Shown: positions 20,904 through 33,331 of the stretch, one piece after another
How positions within the stretch are numbered: position 1 is the first letter of the stretch
How the letters are laid out: every line of letters starts with the position of its first letter
Assembly: GCA_023375675.1 (NCBI GenBank)
Contig: JALQBC010000010.1
Span: 1 to 64,000 of the forward strand
Direction of reading: 5' to 3'
DNA: 64,000 nucleotides
From: Cytospora piceicola
Taxonomy: Eukaryota > Ascomycota > Sordariomycetes > Diaporthales > Cytosporaceae
Notes under the pieces: model-generated
Seen by the model: the letters and a program-made list of their open reading frames with translations, nothing else
Databases searched by the model: none
What the model was told of the DNA's origin: nothing
Made by a program: the position numbers and the translations under genes

Positions 20904-21848
20904 ATGAAAACGCTTAGCCCTCACCCTGCTGCGTCTTTCAGGGCCGCCTGGAGATTGAGCTCGTCTAACGCGCAAACCATAAAGAAAGCAGAGTCGAACT
21001 ATAAGATTATTGATCGAGCCACGAACTTCAACCAAATCCAAGCCTCAAGGCCTGATTTCGACAGCTCCAACAAGCCGATTGAGGTGACGAAGCACCCAAA
21101 TCCTAGCTGGGACTACGGTCAAGGAGCACCTGGCCATGATCTCGAGGCGAAGCACCTCGAAGTTGATCCTTACGCATCAGATCGACCGATGGTCAACAAT
21201 TATCGGCTTCTAGTGTCAGGGATCGCGCCCAGGCCTGTTGGCTTCCTCAGCACGGTCTCTGGGAATGGCAAAACCAAGAATCTCGCACCTTTCAGCTACT
21301 TTCAGGTGATTGATCATGATCCTCCCATGTTTATTGTTGGGTTTTCTTCCCGGCCAGGCAGAGTTAAAGACACGTATCGAAATCTGAAGGAGACGGGAGA
21401 ATGCGTGATAAACACCGTCTCCGAGAATATGATCGAGGCGGTTAATGCAACAGCTGTTGACGCTCCTTATGGAGTTTCAGAATGGGACATTTCGGGGCTA
21501 CACGAAGCGCCATCCTCCACCGTCCGCCCATCTCGAGTGCAAGAATCGGTCTTCTCGGTGGAAGGAAAGGTTGTCGACATTAAAGAGTTTGATCACAACC
21601 AGAAAGAAGACATGAGCATCGCCTCTCTCGTCTTGATCAAGGCGACTAGGTTCTGGGTTCGTCAAGATGCCACCAACAAGGATGTCAGTCACATCGATAT
21701 TGAGAAGCTACGGCCGGTTGCACAGCTTGGGGGAATGTCCTACGGCAGGATTACATCCACGTTCGAAATTCCACGAAAGCGATGGACTGAAGAGTATGCT
21801 AGCAGTAAACTCCTTTCAGATTTAGAGGACTCTAAACCAGATGCATAA
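20904..21848 (+). CDS. Flavin-reductase-like (FMN-binding split-barrel) protein
   Basis: A single exon of 314 residues. The core domain (residues about 95-250) shows the family pattern: an I-A-P-R-P-V-G-F-L-S-T-V segment, N-L-A-P-F-S-Y-F, H-D-P-P-M-F and a K-D-T-Y-R-N-L...G-E-C-V-I-N stretch, as in flavoprotein oxygenases of the DIM6/NTAB type that bind FMN and supply reduced flavin or carry out flavin-dependent oxidation. The first about 25 residues are rich in Ser, Ala and Arg with no acidic residue, suggesting a mitochondrial targeting peptide. No lesion was seen. It could support flavin-dependent chemistry for the nearby accessory genes, but such proteins are also common housekeeping genes. 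Confidence 0.85.
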   Translation: MKTLSPHPAASFRAAWRLSSSNAQTIKKAESNYKIIDRATNFNQIQASRPDFDSSNKPIEVTKHPNPSWDYGQGAPGHDLEAKHLEVDPYASDRPMVNNYRLLVSGIAPRPVGFLSTVSGNGKTKNLAPFSYFQVIDHDPPMFIVGFSSRPGRVKDTYRNLKETGECVINTVSENMIEAVNATAVDAPYGVSEWDISGLHEAPSSTVRPSRVQESVFSVEGKVVDIKEFDHNQKEDMSIASLVLIKATRFWVRQDATNKDVSHIDIEKLRPVAQLGGMSYGRITSTFEIPRKRWTEEYASSKLLSDLEDSKPDA

Positions 21849-22610
21849 GCATTTCTGCCTGCTTTCTAGATGTTATAGGGGAGGAAGCATCATTTGCACG
21901 CATACCATTATAATAATTACTGGTTCTTGCATTGAATAGATGTTTGAAGATGATGTTGTCTTCTCTATACACAAATATTCCAGTTCAAAGTTCAATCACT
22001 TTTCGAAATCGTTCTCCGCTCAGTCAGGCAAACAAGATAATTTGGCTTTCGATGTTGATGGGCGGGGGGCCCGGGTGGCAAGGCTCACTATCTTCCCAAA
22101 TCACTCAGTTGTTCTCTAAAACGGTAGAAGGATCGCAGCAATTATCACGAGTAATAGCACATGTTTCCAAGGTTCACGGTAAGGTGAAGATTCGAATATC
22201 CGATTTGTTAGTTTCACATAAGTATTACGCCCGAAACAGCCCTCATGTATACAAGCTGGTCGCGTTCATGGGTACATGCGAGAAGGTTGACACAGGACAC
22301 TTTGCTGTGATACATGGAGGGGGGGGGGCGGGGGGGATGGGTTGCACTTTCTATTTTATATCTCAGACGCCACTATTTAGTTGCAAACCCGAGTTTATCG
22401 TTCTATCAGATCATGCAAGGATCCCATGAGGTTTTCCACACTTTGAGTTCATATTGCGCAACTGAGGCCGGAGAAATAAGAACGGAGCAATATCGATAAA
22501 GAAAAGAGACAGCAACAAACCAACCAAGGAAAGCAAAAATTTGGTATCATACATCAGATCATTCATATCCTCCTTCGTACTGCACTCATTGATAGGGAGT
22601 CATAGTTGAC
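21849..22610. other. Intergenic region between convergent flavin-reductase and BTB genes
   Basis: This holds the 3' flanks of two converging genes and a G-rich tract at about 22318-22339. No gene was seen. Confidence 0.5.
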
Positions 22611-22719
22611 AACCTTATTGCTCATCCGTAGTGATAGAATCTGTGTCTACCACTTCGTGGGACTCATCATCTGTAAACACAAGTCAGTACTGAAACAGCA
22701 GTCAGCCTCGTTAGATAAT

Positions 22720-24343
22720 TTATTGACCTTCATGTTGTTTCTTGCTCGACTCCTGCACCAAGTGTGTCTTGAGGGTTGTCTGCTTGTAGTCCACTGGACT
22801 TCTCTTTAGCTCCTTCTCGAGGGTATCCACATCACCTTCAACGACAAACTCCTTCAATTCCTCAAACAGCTCGTCGCTGAAGGCCCCTGATTTTTTTGCC
22901 CGCACTTGAAGTTGCTTGATGACCCTGGGCGTCAACTGCGCCGTCGTGGCCAAAACTCTCTCAATCGCCTCGCGATGGCCAAAGCCGCACTTGACATGGG
23001 CATCGTCGACCGAGTCTCCGTCCTTGAAACGCACGCCGGAGACCTGATACCGCCTAGTACGAACATCGCCGTAGGCCTTGGCTAGCTCTACGGGGCTAAC
23101 CTTGATCCGTGACGGCTCGGGGGGAGGCCAGAGCTTTGCTTTGCTAAGCCCCATGATAGCGGACCCGAGTTGCAGCTGTTCGCACTCTTCACGACCTGAG
23201 TCTCCCTCAGGAGCGTAGCAGTACTTGATTTCCTCACCGGGATACCACTGCGGGTTCAAGAGCTTGTGAACGGGTGTGCTGACGGCCTTGATGGTGCTAT
23301 CGATGGCGATAAGACGGGTAGCGGCGATTATGTCGAGAACCTCGCTTGAGACCGGCTGGTCACTCCAGAGCTTGCCCTCAGAGTCAAGTAGCTGACCGTC
23401 CGGACCGATTTGGGCCTGATTTGCACACTTAGACACCACGCGCGAGAACCATCTCGCCTCACCTAGGAGCCAAGCGAGAACGAGTGTCTTATCCTCGTCG
23501 TTGCGGGCGCCGGCCATCAAGACGTGGCGGTTCAGGCTTGCGACCCATTCCTTCATGAAAGGGACTAAGAGATGGGTGACTTGGAACTTGTCTGCAACGA
23601 GAGCAATATCATAGAGTTCGCTGACGGTGAGTTGGACGGGAATGTCGTGGAACTTGTAATGGGCGATGGAGAAGATAACGTCCAGTCCAAAAGCAGGATC
23701 GGAAATCTCGAGGGTATTGGAAGTTCGCAAGGAAAGTGTCTGTTTCCAGACACGAGAGACGCTTTCCAGAATGCTTGAACGGACCGAGTACACTGAACTC
23801 AGTCCATTTGCCTCCTGTACCCGGATGTGCAGGTCGGCATCCTCATGGTAGGAAACCACCTTGTCGGCATCGAGCACAGCTGGGCCTGTCGACTCCTCCA
23901 CTGATGTCGGACTCGTGGACACCGGAGCTGTGTCCTCAGTCACTTTATCTCCATCAGCACTCTCAGAACCTCTTGTAACTTCGCTTGGGTTGTTGTTATT
24001 CCAATCATCCGTACCTGCTGTCCTGACTGCTGCTGCTGTTGATGGACCAGGTGTATGGGGAGGAGTTGGCAGGTCCTCGGAATTTGTGACTGGTTCGCCG
24101 GGTTCCTTTCTGTCCTCAGGGGCTGGCTTGCTACCGGACGTCAACTTCTGGAGTGCCTCGGTGGATGATGACGTATGAGGACGAGGTGGGGATGCGCTCA
24201 AAGGGCGCTCAGCCTCGGCCGTGATAGGAGAGGTTTGTGCAATCGCAGTGTTGCTACGACCAGACTCTGTTCTCTTTAAATCAACGGGCGTCGCAGGGTC
24301 CGATGTGTTGGTGCTCTCATGTTCCCCCTTGGAGGTAGAGGAT
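22720..24343 (-). CDS. BTB/POZ-domain protein (5' exon unresolved)
   Basis: The frame is open from 24343 down to the stop at 22720. The N-terminal third is low-complexity Ser/Thr/Pro/Glu-rich. A BTB/POZ-type domain follows, recognisable by H-E-D-A-D-L-H-I-R-V, S-V-R-S-S-I-L-E-S-V-S, D-P-A-F-G-L-D-V-I-F-S-I-A-H and L-Y-D-I-A-L-V-A-D-K-F. BTB domains mediate dimerisation and can recruit substrates to Cullin-3 ligases; many fungal BTB proteins have no assigned role. No in-frame ATG exists before the domain. A CTGAC...CTAG acceptor at 24344 implies an upstream coding exon that I could not place. Near the 3' end a GTCAAT...TTACAG intron would replace the last residues by an acidic tail ending near 22615. 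Confidence 0.8.
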
Positions 24344-27130
24344 CTAGATAAATCAAGTCAGCAAAGACATTCTAGCTGTCTGCCTTGAAACCCCTGAAAA
24401 GTGGTCTTAGTGAAGATACCGGTGGGAGGATACCCGTGTTGGTATCGCCGAGAACGGCGGATTGCTACCCAGTGGCAAAGAGACATGTCTTCTGTGCTCC
24501 TGATAGATGTCCTTGTGTTGGTAATGATCCTCCTCTCCTTGAGAGTTGTGACCAGACGGGCGTGATTGTCTTAGGCGGCGACCGGTTGATAAAGCGACTT
24601 GTTTGATACCTCCTGCTGAGGCCAGAGGCATACTACATTTGTATGAGAAAGGGTCGCTCGTGAGGAAAGGTAGTGATAGTGCAGCGCAACTGGGTCCATG
24701 TAGCCATCCTGTCGCCCAATGGCGCAGATAACGGTAACGTTGGGCCACGTGCAGAGACCTTCGTGTACATTATGCCGTGGTACAACTGGCGCATCCTAAG
24801 AACGGGGTATTTTTGGTACATCTCAAGCAGACGTGGCAGGCCCATTCTTGAAGATGGAAGAGAAACACACATCCTAACGCACCCGGGCTTGAGAGCAGCA
24901 TGCTGACGGGGCTTACCCGACAAGAGTTAAATGCTCGCCCGCATCTTGATGAGACAGTGCCTGGCTTGGGAGAGTGATGACGCAAGGAGATGGGGAGAAT
25001 CAAATGATAGAGGGATCAAACGCAACCAGAGAAAATCCACACGAACCTCTTGAAAGAGCGATTGAAAAAGAATATGCCGGACTTCCGCCTTTCCTGTCTC
25101 TCATGGACATGGTCGCCCGTGTCGGTATTTCTTCGCTGGATTTGAGCCATGTTGTTGCTCGCGTTGTTTATTGTTCTGGAAACAAAAATTGATGAGGCGT
25201 AGGAGGTGAGGGCGTTCAGGGAGACTTGACGGACCTCGGATACAGCGCAAGTCCAGTAATAATGCAGGCAGGTCTTGAAAAAGTCTGGGGCGAAGAGTAC
25301 TAGTCCGTAAGAAACACTCTACCTCATTTGGGAAAGCAGGGCGAGCGATTGCATGAATAAACGACCGAATGGGAGTAAGACAAGATATACGAATCGTCTG
25401 TCACCTGATGAAAGACATGCAGCGGTTGCTGGCTCGCCACCGAGAGTCTGTGGTGGATAAAGCATGCCCGTAGTCGAGATAACGAATCCGAGCGGCATAC
25501 TACAGCATGATCGTACATTACAGCGTGAACAGGCCTCGCAGGCGCCCAACGTGCTCACCGCTCATAGGCCCAGCAAGCCATCTGCATGAGCGTTGAAACT
25601 TGAGCCTCCATCCATGAAGATAAAACCCCTGCCAAAAGGACGTGGGTCCATGCAAGACCCTGCCGGGAGGGCCCACAGCGCGCACGATCAAGGCGAACCG
25701 GATGCACCAACTAGCATCCAATAAGCAGCCCCACGGAAGCTCACCGACAACTGTCATCTTCATCATGATCGCTCATGGCCAGTGAGATCAAAGTCTGGGC
25801 CTTCCTGTCTTGATTTGTTTACGGCTCCGGCCCCGCAGTATTTTCGCCAGCCACGCCGCACGCGCCCAAACAAACCAAAGCATCCATTGGGTCCTTCATA
25901 ACCGAGCTACTGTAATAAGTCCGATGGTTGGACACTGGGGTCTGCAGAAGGGCACCGGCGGAAGACCCATCGCCATCGTCTTTGCTTCGCAGCGAACCAG
26001 TGGGGCGACCAGATAGCCAGCATCGACTTTCTTGGCTGCCGCGGTTAACTTGACAGAACCCCTTCATCCAGGCGAGAAGGAGAAGAGGATACTGATCGAT
26101 CGGGAGCCCAGACTCCGAGCTCAGGTGACAGGTCTAAAATGCAACAATGGGGAAGTGTGTCATTGAGAACATTGACAGGATGTGGGAAGGTGAGGCAAGC
26201 CATGGAAATGGAGACTACATGTATGTATGTGTACTTTTGAGTTAGGTCGATTTCACATGTAAGCCATAACATTTACGTATATCTACACCCACCTAATCCA
26301 TGTAAGTGCAATGCAACGAGGACAATGCTTGATTAGATCGTATAACCTAGTAGACGCAAAATCTTGGATGATCACATTATCTAGGCTCCGGATCCACACC
26401 ACAATGCCCCGCCTTGCCCGCCGCGCCCGCCCTCAAATTATGGGAATTCCTGAACCGCTAGTACTATGTATGCACCCGCTGCTAGTGTTATGGGCCTCGA
26501 GGAGCATGTGCAGTGTTCTGCAACCCATCGACCCTGCGAGTATCACATGAGCATCCTCTTTGAAGAGGGAGTCCAGACGTCCATCCGCCGTTATTAGGTG
26601 AGAGTAATGACTCACGATGGAGTTTCACCCACTATTCGAACCGAGCGGTTCAAGCCGGGTTCCCTTCGTCCACGGCACGAACACCTTTTCCCTCCTGGCG
26701 TCAATGTTAGAAAAAGGAGGGAGTCGATGATTCTATACACATCAGACCCCTCCTGCCAGTGATTTCTAATCATCATTAGGCAACACCACACGGAGGCCGT
26801 TAGTTGTCATACGTCAACTGGTCTTTTAGCATTCCACATTGACAGAAGAAGATCTGAGGATTTTAGCCAGCGAAACGCTATACACGCCTTCCAGACAGCT
26901 GATGAGTTGGGAGTAATCTTTCCAACCTGGCACCCAGACTGTCAGAAGGTGCATGTGGTGCCCGTCTTGTGAGCAGGTAAGATGGACTAAGACCCATATC
27001 ATGCATCCTCTTCCAACCCCCGTCTAGGCGACCATTATCTTATCCATCCGTGGGAAGATAGTGTTCCATCCCCATGTCTCACGCACAAACAGCTTCGAAA
27101 AGGTAATCTATGAGGTACAAGTATTGTCCA
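24344..27130. other. Region without recognisable genes (BTB 5' flank)
   Basis: This should contain the BTB promoter and its missing first exon. Several overlapping frames under 115 codons on both strands show no family motif, no consistent splice pattern and mutually antisense openness. No tRNA, transposon ends or tandem array was seen. Confidence 0.4.
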
Positions 27131-27136
27131 GCTCGA

Positions 27137-27860
27137 CTAAGCCACCCGTGATGCTCCCGAAACATTCGAAAGATATATCAATTGATGTTGCCCCTCATGA
27201 ACTGCTCGTTGAACAGTCCGACGTTGAATATTAGCCAATATCAGGATACATGTAGAGCTATTGAAGGAAAAAAAAGATGCAACATACAAACAACATACAA
27301 GACAGCGAAGTAAATGCGTAATCGATGTTGTCCAGTAGCCCTCTCCGTCCGAGCCCGGAGCTGTCCCCACCGGCATGATGGTATTCCACTTTGCCAGGGA
27401 AGTGTCTGACAACCAATCTGTGGCGTTTGCTATAATAATGACTCGTCTGTGTCCGATTTCATAATCCTTAAGGGAACTATTAAGTTTTAGTCGTCGATCC
27501 CCACAAGTCACAAAGACACCTTCACAAAGCTAGCAAAGGTTCCTGTGATTACGATAAATGGTCGGGGTCAGAACCTATATAGTCACCTCCTGTTTGATTA
27601 GACTGCGGTTGTATTGGATTGCCAAGAAACAGTATGGTCAATAGCCCCGTGATGGCCAAGAGCATGCCGGTGTTAAGCCACTGATGTGACCTGAGTGCAC
27701 TTAATGAGCGCATGAATGGCCCCGGTCCATCGCCTCTCAGGTCAATCCTCGACATCCGTCTTAGACAGAAGTTCCTCACCATCAAATTGAACCGGCGCTC
27801 CAGGGCGTCTCCCAATCTAGTGATTTCTGGGCCAATGCTAAGTTCGCAATTGTGATTCAT
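27137..27860 (-). CDS. Possible second UstYa-like (DUF3328) membrane protein, C-terminus unclear
   Basis: From ATG 27860 a basic cytosolic stretch of about 65 residues leads to one transmembrane helix (NTGMLLAITGLLTILFLG). A 71-base intron (GTGACT...GTGAAG) then joins in frame to a luminal segment with KWNTIMPVG...GYW followed by THLLRCL. In UstYa relatives of the cyclochlorotine type, W-x-x-L-x-P-x-G, G-F-V and the HQLHC motif follow each other at this spacing, so THLLRC would be a first motif with His replaced by Arg. A GTATGT...AATAG intron follows and then LYM, as in the family, but the second motif cannot be found. It is either another eroded copy or a divergent protein. I hold this call with moderate doubt. 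Confidence 0.4.
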
Positions 27861-27950
27861 CAGACGGCTATGAAATAGACGATTTTAGGTAACGTAAGGA
27901 GAAGTGATGAAAAATTGCAAGACTGCCCTGGTACCAGGATTCAAGAGAAT

Positions 27951-27960
27951 GGTTATATAG
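27951..27960 (-). promoter_or_regulatory. TATA box of the gene starting at 27860
   Basis: CTATATAACC on the minus strand lies 91-100 bases upstream of the ATG at 27860, the usual fungal spacing. It supports that ATG as a genuine gene start. Confidence 0.4.
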
Positions 27961-28169
27961 CTGAAATGCGCAGTGATGAGCCAGAGACGAGATATTCTTA
28001 AGAGGCACGTGTGTTTGTCTGACTTGTTTCGGGTGATCGAGCGCGGCACCGACACATGTACATGTGTACCTAAAATAGGTATGTGATGATCGCTCACGAT
28101 GAACCCTACCCACTCCCTCGGCCCCCAGGAAACTCTTTTCGGCCGACAGAAAGAGGAAAGTGGGTCTCA

Positions 28170-29345
28170 TTCAAGCTTTGCCAGACTGCCAGGCCAAGAT
28201 GATGGCCATCTATATACTGTAGTACTTGGCTGGATACCTATGGATAGATTTAGTGGATTCTAGACTCAACCTGGTAATTGATGAACAGATCGGCTACTAG
28301 AGGCTCCTTATAACTGCTGACATTGTTGTAGCTCACTAGACCGACTCCTAAGTTCGCAAAACTTGCCCAAATTCATTTGTTCTCCATCAAGTACCCTAGG
28401 GTACCTAATAGGATGGCGTCGGAGGTTTGAAGGGCCAAGGGGACCTGATCGCATAGGCCAATCAGAATGGCCATGGGACGTATAAGGTAACCCGTATAAG
28501 GTAACCCAGGGTAAGCATAACGACCGTGGAGGGCCGACCACGTTGTTTCGTGGATTTCTTGAGAATTAGTCTAAAAAAAAAATTTAATAGCTGATCAAAA
28601 GTGAAAATTGCTTCCCCTCCTGTTGCCCCTTACCTTCATGACTCTTTTGCTCCGTCTTACTGATCAGTCTGCCTGGCCTTGTCTTATGATTATTTGATTC
28701 TTATAAGATAAGTATAGTAGTGTCTACTTATTAGTTAATATTAGTGAATGATTATCATTAGTTGGTTATTGTAGTTAGTATAGTTACGCATTACAGTAAA
28801 TATCGTTAGAAGTGAAGTTTAGTCCTAGTTACTATAGTAGGTCAACATAGTAGATGTTAGCCGACAGACTAACCGTAACTATAGTCAGCTTTAATTAGGG
28901 TGCTTACTAACTACAATTCTTAAACTTATAACTTTGCTTACTGCATAGTCCTGGTGTTGAATATAGATACGGCTGTGTTAGCATCTGCAATTACATGTGG
29001 TGGGCCACATGGAGCGTACGCTCGGTAACTTCAAGAAAAGGCATGCTTGAGAACTGTTAAAACAATATTAATCCTAGTTGAGACTTAAAATGGTTTGATA
29101 CCTCAATGACTGGGATCTGAGGCCAAACGAGTTTGGAAACATACATATTGTGGGAATACACAGGTGTCTACAATCAGCTATTGTGCTAAAGCAGGAGTAC
29201 CTGCTTTAAGGTAGAGGAGTATATACAGGACAGGTATCGTGCCAGCCCCACGGCATACAACCACAGGATATTATTGATGTGTAAGCAGAAAGGAAAGCAA
29301 AAACTAAACCCCAAGACAATTCCATGGATGGTTATGCTCCAGATG
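28170..29345. other. Intergenic, partly AT-rich, with short direct repeat
   Basis: CGTATAAGGTAACC occurs twice in a row at about 28476-28506. A stretch at about 28680-28960 is TA/TAG-rich without reading frames. Nothing gene-like was recognised. Confidence 0.4.
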
Positions 29346-31006
29346 TCACTCGCACTGACACCACCACTCGTTGCTACAAACACAGGAATATGGACTGGCG
29401 CAAGTCGTAGATCCAGTGTACTCGGAACCACCACACTGTGCCCACTGCGCCTTGGGCGCTGGAACTGAACCTGCTGGTGTCATAGATGTCGTTGAAGGAT
29501 CGGCATCATCATAGCCAACATTGGTACCACTGTTTGCCTCGCACTGGCTCCACCATTCACTCAGACGAACACAAACATTAGGGCTTGCACACTGGGTCGA
29601 TCCTGTATAACCAATACCACCGCACTGGCCCCATTCAGGCACTGGTGTCCCAGTTCCAGTGGCAGAGGCCGTTGTGGTTGTAGTAGCTGTGACGGTCGAA
29701 GAAGGCTTGGTTGTCGTGGTTCTGGTCAACGTAGTCGCAGTGGTTGTAGTCGTCGAGGGAGTACCTCCCGAGCCGAGATATCCTACGACTTCGTCCAGGA
29801 ATCCAGAGTTTTCGTATAATTGGCTCATATCCCACATCATCACACCCCCAAAGCTCGAGAAAGTCTCACTATACGCAATGGTTGCCTTCAGTGTGCTTCC
29901 GGTGACGTAGCCTGAACCGGCGCCAGTGTTCGATGGGATTCCGATAAGAACTCTGACGTTTCGGTTCGCACTGACAGTATTGGCCCACGTGTTCCAAGTG
30001 TCGAAGTTATACGACGGCTGGGTGGTATCACCGATGACGAAGTTGTTCACTCCGCAGTAGTTGTTGTAAAATTGGATCTGAACCCAATCGAAGTAGACTG
30101 TGCCATCTAGCATGTCATTGTCTGCTATGTCCGGGTATGGACATTGCGGCGCTGCGCTGAGGTAGTACGTCTTGCCACCCGCGTCCATTGTTTGATTCAT
30201 GAGGCTTCTCAGCCGGTTGGCGAAGGGACCCATGTTCTGTGTCGAAGACTCGAAGTCAAAATCGAACCCGTCTACAACGGCGTCGCCAAATGGCCTGTTG
30301 GCGGTGCTTCCGGACTGCACGGGGCCGAACATGGCCCAGACGTTGTCCGCAGCTGTAACAGCAGCATTGGAAGAGCCGAAGCCTCCTTCAGTGTATGTCG
30401 CCCCGCCAACAGAAAGCATAATAGTCTTGCCATATGTGGATTGGCAAATTTCAATGTCCGCCCTGAAGAACTTGTGAGCACTGGTGTGGGATCTTCACAC
30501 TTGTTCACAAAGTGCAGGACTCACTCGATTTGTGGGCAGTCAAGAAGAGTTGTGCCGGTGAATACTGTGCAGTTATCGCCTGCATTCGCAAAATTGACGA
30601 CTGGAGTGCTGATCTCGTCTAAGAAGGCGAGAGGGATAATCTTGGAGATCGGTCAGAGAACGCTTGATCATGACCATAGCCAAAGCTTGTGTGTCTACTC
30701 ACGTCGATATCTGCGTCTAGCCATGTTGTTAGCACGAATCTCTTACTTCAAAATCTCAAACAATACCCACTTGAACAATAGTAAGAGAGCCTCTGTTGAG
30801 AGCTACTTTGGCCGTAGGAATTCTGACCTAGTGGAACTTAGGTGTCAGCATGATGTCGGAGGCACAGGAATGACGCTTTGAGCTGCCGTACCCCAGTACA
30901 CAGCAATGTTTGTTCTCGAAGATGGACTGAAGCCGGCTTCAATCAGCGGCAACAAAATCGTTGCAACTGCTGCCAGGTGGCCCAGGAGCTTGGAGGTATG
31001 CTTCAT
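29346..31006 (-). CDS. Secreted GH18 chitinase with two C-terminal CBM1 modules
   Basis: Five exons (30892-31006, 30771-30827, 30703-30716, 30525-30640, 29346-30462) join in frame to 472 residues; exon 3 is only 14 bases. Residues 1-25 are a signal peptide. The GH18 class III domain follows: NIAVYWGQNSYGQ, DADIDIIPLAFL-type start, SVGGAT and the catalytic DGFDFDFE (DxxDxDxE), so it should hydrolyse chitin outside the cell. A Thr-rich O-glycosylated linker leads to two cellulose/chitin-binding CBM1 modules. The first has the usual four Cys. The second ([15 protein letters not shown]...) carries two extra Cys near its end (CVC...WWCQC). No inactivating change was found. Plausible roles are wall remodelling, mycoparasitism or nutrition. 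Confidence 0.92.
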
Positions 31007-33330
31007 GGTTGTTGATCGACAGGAAGCCCAAGATGTAAGATCGAGATATTGTTCAACGTGTTTTGCAAAATAAGAAAGATGGAAGAACCACGGTCTATGT
31101 TGGATTCTCCTTCCTTGAAAAAGTTTGCGGACATGGTCGTATTTATTATGAAGAGGTCTCACTTGTGAGTCGCACGTACAACGCGCCCATTCCGTTCCCA
31201 GGCGATCTGGAATCGTTACATTCCAACCTGTGGCACCCCTTCCTCGCCTTTGGCCATCTTGCCACCACTTCTTATTGGAAAGCCTCGTTGCTCAAGGTTG
31301 GTCCGAGATGGGCTGATGACAACCACAAGATGCATTTTGCCCGGAAAGCGGCATTTGATCAGAGAGTGGGGTATCGCAGCAGGCCATTGTAAGGGTAATG
31401 AGGACAGAATGGGGCTACCCAGTGCTTGGGCATGTCTTGCCTGTTTCACTACTGAAAAGTAATACTGGGTATATGCTCGTGGGCAACGGAGACTTTCGGA
31501 CCAATTTGAAGAGGCGTCCTGAAACGTCTAAACCATCACGAACGATGTGTGACTTGAAAGTTTTGTTGTCGTGGGTAGTAATCTTAACTACCACGTGGAT
31601 TGATTGTCCCGATCACATGTCGTTCCGACTGCTTATTGTGTTGGTCACCTTTTCAATAGTACATATGTAGGTAGGGACAAATATGAAAATGAATCTTCAC
31701 ATATTCTTCCTGTGGGCTTGATGATAATCATCTCCTTTCCCACGTGTCCGACTGTTCTGTATGACAGCTGCATGTTTTCATCGGGATCAGCTGCTTGCCA
31801 GATTCATATGCAGAAAATGCACCCGTTTGTCTCTAACAACAACCAATACACGAGTTCTTCGGCAGCTGCCGCATCAAATGCTTGTCAATATCCCTTAGTG
31901 GGCGACGCATCCGGATGACTGGGTACGACAGGTATGACATTTAGAGACCCCTTGCATATATAGCTTCCCATTTCGGTCTAGATCCTGTAACTGTCTCAGA
32001 ATGGGTACCACAGTCCCCCTATTTGGCAGCTCATTTATTCATATCTTCCCAAATCAAGAGGTGGTAATTTCCCAGAATAGATGTGTACATGTGACCACTG
32101 TTGACTGATCCGGTGTTTTAAAAATGTGCATCTCAAGTGATCTGGCTGCAGACGATATCAAACTGAAGGGCCAAACCCCGGTACCGGAATGTCGCGAACA
32201 TGTACAGGTAGATATTACTAGTGATGAGGTGTGAGAACATGGTTTTGAAAGTTGCACGAAACACCGGATGATTGCGTCCCTGTGCATATCTCTCATCCGA
32301 TGATGGGATAAATAGCTTACTTTTCCAACAGACGATGTGACAAATGAGTCGTCATGGTTCACGTGAATATGAGTTATCTTAGCATTATAACCCGTGCTGA
32401 AACCTTTTACCGTGCACGTAGACCTTTGCTTCGAACTCTTTTTCTTCTACTCATTTCGTTAGAACGTTGCCAGCCAGTCGCAATGGCCTTTTCGCGTTCA
32501 ATTTTGACCAAAACTTGACAAACCAGCGAATGGTGTACATCTAAGGACTTATGTTGGTGATAATACTACTGTACCCAAATAATATAGCCCGTTCTCTAAG
32601 GGCATGCTGATCACAGGAAGATGGCCGCTCAAGCCCCACATCCCAGGTTTCCCCTGGTAAAGTTGATGTCCATCAGGCTTTGGCCTTTGTTCTATGGCTG
32701 GGAAGTGGAAAGCGGGACTGGGCATGGTCGAATTATGTAGAATATATTGGAAGGTGAAATTGGGGGAGAAGTTAAGTGGTTGGGTGTATTATCCAAAGAG
32801 AGTGGAATATCAGAGATCGAAGACAAAATGAGAAATAAATGATGACTACAGATACCCTAGGGTATTGCCCTACCTCACTGAGATCTGTATGGCTTGTACC
32901 AGTAAAAAATCAGAATATCGACTAAGTGGGTTTCTTTTCTATGGGCCTCTAACATTGGAATCAACATTCACGGACTACCTATAGATGTTTCCTGATATTG
33001 CGCAGTCTTGCGGATAATGCGCGTCTCTCAAATTCGGAGTCCGACAGGTATTTCTTGAAAAAAAATATTTCTAAAGTTGCTGAACTGCCTCTCCTCGCAA
33101 ATATGGATAAATGCATCATATTTCCAACGAGGATAAATGACTCCACTGAAGTCTCATACCACTTTCCATGAAAGCTATATCCCGTGATTATGAAAGGTCC
33201 AGTCTCATATAATTTCATCCGTTCCGAGGTAAACTTATGAGTTCTGCCCAGGATTTACCGTGATTTCGACGTACAGAGGAACGTCGGAACATTAATTTTA
33301 TCTCAGCGTAAGTCTAAGCACTCCCATGTT
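31007..33330. other. Chitinase upstream region, no gene recognised
   Basis: Short overlapping frames on both strands lack family motifs. The first several hundred bases should be the chitinase promoter. No repeats of note beyond a TACCCTAGGGTA word near 32864. Confidence 0.4.
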
Positions 33331-33331
33331 A

